Assembly (NCBI GenBank): GCA_910576815.1
Contig: CAJTKA010000004.1
Location: forward strand, 48,593 to 112,592
Source: an uncultured Lachnospiraceae bacterium
Lineage (GTDB): Bacteria > Bacillota > Clostridia > Lachnospirales > Lachnospiraceae
DNA length: 64,000 nt
Direction of reading: 5' to 3'
The notes under the pieces were generated by a model. It was given only the letters and a program-made list of their open reading frames with translations. It was not told the DNA's origin and searched no databases. How positions within the stretch are numbered: the first letter of the stretch is position 1; each line of letters begins with the position of its first letter. The translations under genes and the position numbers were made by a program. Positions 59,950-64,000 of the stretch are shown here, piece after piece.

Positions 59950-60357
59950 TCAGCCCAAAAAGCGCATTTTCGGGTTTTCCTTCGTGTCCTTTTTCGGTGC
60001 GGGCTTGGGAGCCTCAGGCTTTTTAATGCTGGCACCCAGCTCATTTGCCATACTGTTCTTACATTTATTGCAGAAACGACCCGTCAAAATGGTAGCGCCG
60101 CAGGTTTCACAGGTGAGCGTGATGCCGGAATCCTCAGCAAGCTCCAATCTCTCCTCTCTGAGCCACTGATGAATCTGATTCGTGGAAACGTCACAAGCTT
60201 CCGCTACCTGAGGGATCGATGCATGGCCGTTATCCTGGATGTACTTTTTCACTTCCTGAAACTTTTCTTCAAGCCTTTCCCTGCAGGCCGGGCAGATCGG
60301 TGGCCCGGAGACATAGTTGAAAAGACTATTGCACTTCCTACAATTTCTCACATTCAT
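59950..60357 (-). CDS. yvyF: YvyF-type flagellar operon protein (TIGR03826 family)
   Basis: A 135-residue protein with two zinc-ribbon-like parts (CRKCNSLF...CPAC and CETCGATI...CNKC) around a helix-turn-helix-like segment (SIPQVAEACDVSTNQIHQWLR). Family members sit next to comF and flagellar genes, as in Bacillus comFC-yvyF-flgM. Here it follows comFC by 26 bases. The exact function is unknown. Confidence 0.85.
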   Translation of the reverse strand: MNVRNCRKCNSLFNYVSGPPICPACRERLEEKFQEVKKYIQDNGHASIPQVAEACDVSTNQIHQWLREERLELAEDSGITLTCETCGATILTGRFCNKCKNSMANELGASIKKPEAPKPAPKKDTKENPKMRFLG

Positions 60358-60383
60358 AGCTAATCCTCCTTAGGCTGATTTCC

Positions 60384-61088
60384 TCATGCACCCCTTCCGA
60401 TAGCAAGGGTCATGAAATAAATGCGCTCTACACCCGCTTTTTTCAGCTCACGACTCATGGCGTCTATGGTGCTGCCCGTCGTATAAATATCGTCAATAAT
60501 AATGACTGTACTTAATTTTACATCATTTCGTCGGATTTTGAAAGCCTTTTTCAGATTATTTTGTCTCTCACGCGCAGATAAGTCTTTCATGGGAGCTGTT
60601 TTTTCCACGCGGGCAATCCAATCTGCCAGCACAGGGATCCCTGTCAGGGCGGAAAGCTCCCTTGAAAGCGCCTCCGCCTGGTTGTAACCTCTGCGGCGCT
60701 GCCTGCTTTTGTGGAGTGGAACGGGCACAAGCGCCTGTGCCCCGCTGTCTTTGATAAAACCGCCCAGCCGCTGTGCCATACAGGCTGCATAGTAAACAGC
60801 GTATTCCTGCCGTCCCGCGTACTTGAAACGGGCGATGGATGCTGATATGCTCTTATATTCAAACAGGGCCAGTCCCCGGTCAAAAAGATGAGCACGGGCA
60901 GAACAATCTGCGCAGTATTCCTTTTCAGCGCGGTCCAAATGCTTGCCGCATTTCATGCAAAAGGGCGGCTTCGTGTAGACGGGAAGCTGCGCACATTCCT
61001 TGCAGATCAAAGCATTCCAGGGTTTTACAGGTTCATCGCAGACAGGACAACGCCGGGGGAAAAAGAGATTCAAAAGATTCAAGTCCAC
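60384..61088 (-). CDS. comFC: ComF family protein (phosphoribosyltransferase-like)
   Basis: A 234-residue ComFC/GntX-type protein linked to DNA uptake or recombination. Zinc-binding Cys pairs at the N-terminus (CPVC, CKEC, CMKCGKH, CADC) and the PRPP-loop signature TVIIIDDIYTTGSTIDAMS. It overlaps the end of recD2 by 10 bases, so both are probably cotranslated. Confidence 0.92.
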   Translation of the reverse strand: MDLNLLNLFFPRRCPVCDEPVKPWNALICKECAQLPVYTKPPFCMKCGKHLDRAEKEYCADCSARAHLFDRGLALFEYKSISASIARFKYAGRQEYAVYYAACMAQRLGGFIKDSGAQALVPVPLHKSRQRRRGYNQAEALSRELSALTGIPVLADWIARVEKTAPMKDLSARERQNNLKKAFKIRRNDVKLSTVIIIDDIYTTGSTIDAMSRELKKAGVERIYFMTLAIGRGA

Positions 61089-63301
61089 ACCTCCCGCAAT
61101 TGGTCTGCAAACCCCGTATAGCGAAGATTCTCACTGTTATTGGCGATCATCTCCGAGATGGTTGCGCGGCTCCCCAGAATGGTAACGCAATTCTTGGCAC
61201 GGGTGACGCCCGTGTAGAGAAGATTTCTGTTAAAGAGCATGTGCGGTCCCGTCAAAAGCGGCATGACGACAGCCGGATACTCGCTGCCCTGCGACTTGTG
61301 AATGGTGACGGCATAGGCAAGTTCAAGTTCCTCCAGCCCCGCATAAGGATAGGTCACGCGCCGGTGCTCATCAAATTCCACGACCACTTCCCGTGCGTAC
61401 TCGTCGATAGAGCGGACAACGCCAATATCGCCGTTAAAGATGCCCATACCGCTGTCAATGGGAATGTTGTAGCGGCTGACCACCTCCCACACAAGCTGAT
61501 AATTGTTCTTGATCTGCATGACCTTGTCGCCCTCCCGAAAGAGAGCATCGCCCACCTGGCATTCCTGCTTGGACGGGTTCGGCGGATTCAGATAACGCTG
61601 CAAGATCCCGTTTAATGTCTCCACCCCCAGTTTTCCCTTGCGCATGGGAGTCAATACCTGGATGTCAAAAGGCGATGCATCCACATAGCGCGGCAGTTTT
61701 TCCAAGATCAATTGTAACATATGTTTATAAATGACGTCTGTGTCATTTCTTTCCAAAAAAAAGAAGTCTCGGCTCTTATTGTCCAGCACAAGTTCTTCCC
61801 CTGCATAAATGCGGTGGGCATTAAGCACGATGTCACTCTCCTGCGCCTGGCGAAAGATTTTTTTAAGGACCACCGTCTCAAAGGCGCCGCTCTCGATCAG
61901 ATCGTGCAGAACCTGCCCCGGTCCCACCGACGGAAGCTGATTCACATCGCCCACCAGGATCAGTCGCGTACCCACGGAAACCGCCTTTAACAGGGATTGA
62001 AAGAGAAAAATATCCACCATGGACATTTCATCCACGATGATCACGTCCGCCTCCAACGGATTTTCCTCATTGCGCTCAAAGCGCGCTGTTTTTCCTTCCA
62101 ATGCCGCAGCGCCGGAAAGCTCCAGCATCCTGTGGATGGTACGCGCCTCGTAGCCCGTCGCTTCGGTCATACGCTTCGCCGCCCTGCCTGTGGGTGCAGC
62201 TAACAGAATATCCATCCCCTGGGAAAGAAAATAGCGGATGATCGCGTTGATGGTAGTCGTCTTGCCTGTTCCGGGGCCTCCCGACAGAATAAATATGCCG
62301 TTTCTGATGCTTTCCAGGACAGAACGCCTCTGCAGCTCATCGAGCGAGATACCCAAATCTTCCTCCATAAGCGCAATCTTTTTGAGCAGCGCCTCCTCCC
62401 CGGCTGGCAGAATATCTTCCCTGACGTTTAAGTCGTGCAGCATTCTGGCACAGGCAAGCTCCGCATAATAAAAGGACGAAGCGTAGACTCTGCGTTCAGA
62501 TCCGGCCTTGATTACCAGCTTTTTGTCCATGGCCAGATTGGCAAGCTGCGGCTCCATCAGCGCAGCTTTGACACCCAAAAGCTCCTCCGCACGGGTAAGC
62601 AGCTTCTCCGCCGGCAGATAACAATGCCCCTCAACACCCGCCTGTTGCAATGTATAGAGCAACCCGCTCCTGATGCGATAGTCAGAATCGGTATGAATGC
62701 CGACTTTCGCCGCGATCTCGTCCGCAATGCGAAAACCGATGCCCGAGACATCCTCCGCCAGGCGATAGGGATTTTCCCTCATAACGCCGTAAAGTCCCAT
62801 ACCGTAAGTCTCGTAGATGCGCAGCGCCAGCGTGTTGCCGATGCCGTAACCCTGCAGGAATGTGAGGGCGTCTCTTGCATCCCGCTTTTCGTAAAGAGAA
62901 GCTGCAATCTCCCTGGCTTTTTTCAGGCTGATACCCTTTACCTCTGCAAGGCGTTCCGGTTCCTCCTCAATGATACGGTAGGTGTCTTCCCCGAAGGCTT
63001 TGACGATCCGTTTGGCAAGCGCTTGTCCGACACCTTTGACTGCACCGGAAGCGAGATAACGCTCCACGCTCTCCTCATCGCTCGGCGGAACAATGGTGTA
63101 ATGTTCTATTTTGAACTGTTTTCCATATATTTGATGCGTGGTGTACTCACCGCTCGCCTCAATGGTCTCACCCTGATCCATCGTCTGAAAAAAACCCACA
63201 CAGGTAATTTCTTCCTCCTGCGTAAGTAGATTCAAGACCGTGTAGCCGTTTTCTTTGTTGCGGAAAATAATGTGCTCGATGTAGCCTTTAATTGTGTCCA
63301 T
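61079..63301 (-). CDS. recD2: RecD2-type ATP-dependent DNA helicase
   Basis: A 740-residue superfamily 1B 5'-3' helicase acting without RecBC, involved in repair and fork stability. N-terminal OB-like and helix-hairpin-helix parts (SGAVKGVGQALAKRIV, FLQGYGIGNTLALRIY), Walker A LSGGPGTGKTTTINA (about 345-360), Walker B VIIVDEMSMVD, and motif VI region YAVTIHKSQGSEYPAVVMPL. AGAGG precedes the ATG. First gene of the recD2-comFC-yvyF group. Confidence 0.95.
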   Translation of the reverse strand: MDTIKGYIEHIIFRNKENGYTVLNLLTQEEEITCVGFFQTMDQGETIEASGEYTTHQIYGKQFKIEHYTIVPPSDEESVERYLASGAVKGVGQALAKRIVKAFGEDTYRIIEEEPERLAEVKGISLKKAREIAASLYEKRDARDALTFLQGYGIGNTLALRIYETYGMGLYGVMRENPYRLAEDVSGIGFRIADEIAAKVGIHTDSDYRIRSGLLYTLQQAGVEGHCYLPAEKLLTRAEELLGVKAALMEPQLANLAMDKKLVIKAGSERRVYASSFYYAELACARMLHDLNVREDILPAGEEALLKKIALMEEDLGISLDELQRRSVLESIRNGIFILSGGPGTGKTTTINAIIRYFLSQGMDILLAAPTGRAAKRMTEATGYEARTIHRMLELSGAAALEGKTARFERNEENPLEADVIIVDEMSMVDIFLFQSLLKAVSVGTRLILVGDVNQLPSVGPGQVLHDLIESGAFETVVLKKIFRQAQESDIVLNAHRIYAGEELVLDNKSRDFFFLERNDTDVIYKHMLQLILEKLPRYVDASPFDIQVLTPMRKGKLGVETLNGILQRYLNPPNPSKQECQVGDALFREGDKVMQIKNNYQLVWEVVSRYNIPIDSGMGIFNGDIGVVRSIDEYAREVVVEFDEHRRVTYPYAGLEELELAYAVTIHKSQGSEYPAVVMPLLTGPHMLFNRNLLYTGVTRAKNCVTILGSRATISEMIANNSENLRYTGFADQLREVWT

Positions 63302-63393
63302 AGAACCTCTGAATTTTAGAATTTCATTTGTATGTTAGAATATAGAAATTGATAAATGTTATCTTTTGTATCTTTGTGCAATCACAGAAGCAA

Positions 63394-63544
63394 CCTTACA
63401 ATTTGGCTTACTGCTCTGAAGCACTGTCTGAGAATAGTAAATGCCGGCGCATTAACTATACGACTTCGCACAGTTTCTTCCGAAGAAATTTACTACTGGC
63501 GAAGTGGTGCGAGTTTGCGCAGGAGCATAAGGCAAATTGTAAGG
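63394..63544. repeat. 151-bp MITE-like element with 12-bp terminal inverted repeats
   Basis: CCTTACAATTTG (63394-63405) and CAAATTGTAAGG (63533-63544) are perfect inverted repeats. Inside lie a second inverted pair ACTTCGC/GCGAAGT (63463-63469 with 63499-63505) and a TTTCTTC/GAAGAAA hairpin at the centre. No gene. No target-site duplication could be confirmed, so mobility is unproven. Confidence 0.45.
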
Positions 63545-63563
63545 TCGACTCTAAACTTTATAA

Positions 63564-63923
63564 TTATAACCCGTAATTGATCTTCGCCTGCTCATAAAGC
63601 ATCTGCGCAAGAGAGTTAGACCCCTGTGTCGCAGTCTGTTTTGAAATCTCCTGAATCACGGAATCCTTGAAATAATCGACCATCTGGGAAGCGTAACCGT
63701 CTTCATCATCACTGAAGATATCGACGGTCTTTTGCATCTCCTTATAGACCTGCTCCCAGAGATAAGCCTCAAACTGCTTACAGGCATCAAAGAGGGCATC
63801 ATCTTCCTTATTCTTTGCCGCGCGGTCGGTAGCTTCCAGTTTCTTCTGGAGATTTTCCGTCATCACGCGGTTGGTGTCAGTCATATAATCAGTATAGGCT
63901 GCTAAATTGGTTAAGTCGTTCAT
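63564..63923 (-). CDS. Flagellar rod-binding protein (FlgJ N-terminal-like)
   Basis: A 119-residue protein matching the rod-binding domain of FlgJ: DALFDACKQFEAYLWEQVYKEM followed by YFKDSVIQEISKQ and SLAQMLYEQ. Without the muramidase domain of proteobacterial FlgJ, as usual in Clostridia. It caps or scaffolds the rod during flagellar export. GAGGAG precedes the ATG. Other flagellar genes would lie past the right edge. Confidence 0.85.
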   Translation of the reverse strand: MNDLTNLAAYTDYMTDTNRVMTENLQKKLEATDRAAKNKEDDALFDACKQFEAYLWEQVYKEMQKTVDIFSDDEDGYASQMVDYFKDSVIQEISKQTATQGSNSLAQMLYEQAKINYGL

Positions 63924-63943
63924 GCGTGTTCTCCTCTATGTTT

Positions 63944-63983
63944 ATGAGCCGTTTCATTCGCAACCGCTTCGCGGCTTGCTCAT
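63944..63983. repeat. Nested palindromes at the right edge
   Basis: ATGAGC/GCTCAT encloses GCAACCGC-TTC-GCGGCTTGC (63960-63979). The core CGCTTCGCG is the inverse of the element near 52691, hinting at a small repeat family in this genome. Confidence 0.4.
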
Positions 63984-64000
63984 GCGGGCTGTCGCCCTAT

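Noticed and set aside
1..64000. tRNA, rRNA, integrase or intact insertion sequence
   Set aside because: None recognised on either strand. The window looks like stable chromosomal backbone with one accessory patch around 20-31 kb.

Overview
The window looks like a chromosomal segment of a motile, spore-forming, glycogen-storing anaerobe of the Lachnospiraceae (Clostridia). The gene content supports this: pyruvate formate-lyase with its activase, spoVG, two-subunit GlgC/GlgD, the cdaA-cdaR-glmM cluster, recD2-comFC-yvyF, a flagellar rod-binding protein, and several small proteins typical of that family. This placement is inferred from protein similarity by eye. No rRNA, tRNA, CRISPR array or intact insertion sequence was found.

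Layout. 1-6.7 kb (minus): a polar amino-acid ABC transporter operon runs into a cytidylate-kinase-like gene and an ATP-grasp / alpha-E / transglutaminase cassette cut by the left edge. Its leader holds a strong promoter, a 12-bp palindrome and a terminator-like hairpin. 6.7-11 kb (minus): a FUSC membrane protein fused to a HAD domain lacking its nucleophile, then spoVG, glgD and glgC. 11.2-16.2 kb (plus): murC, a DnaD-type protein, a DnaC-type helicase loader and a PRPP synthetase, with a cluster of DnaA-box-like sites before the replication genes. 16.2-19.6 kb: an MBOAT/SGNH exopolysaccharide O-acylation pair opposite an XRE regulator. 19.6-20.4 kb: queT behind a structured leader. 20.4-26.7 kb (minus): a 2086-residue BspA-like surface protein whose promoter spacer contains a run of ten G, as expected for phase variation. 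27.2-32.9 kb: a decayed AAA-ATPase gene, an uncharacterised 846-residue envelope protein with a small partner, and a chemoreceptor.

33-40.2 kb (minus): a complete F-type ATP synthase operon whose c subunit carries the Na+-binding residues. 40.3-46.2 kb: a DUF402 gene opposite a wall-hydrolase operon (GH18, amidase, Sua5, RpiB, SleB-like). 46.9-51.7 kb: mecA, a DUF1858 gene and the fermentation locus. In that locus pyruvate formate-lyase is split. The 679-residue core lacks the glycyl-radical domain, which is a separate 80-residue gene downstream, and a small Cys-containing protein lies between them. pflA follows under its own promoter. 51.7-64 kb (minus): DUF951, a Sir2 deacylase, leuA, an HPr gene with a structured leader, glmM, cdaR, cdaA, two unknown membrane proteins, yvyF, comFC, recD2, a possible MITE-like element and a rod-binding protein gene.

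The most notable items are the split pyruvate formate-lyase with its intervening small protein, the G10 tract between -35 and -10 of the surface-protein gene, the FUSC/pseudo-HAD fusion, and several structured leaders.
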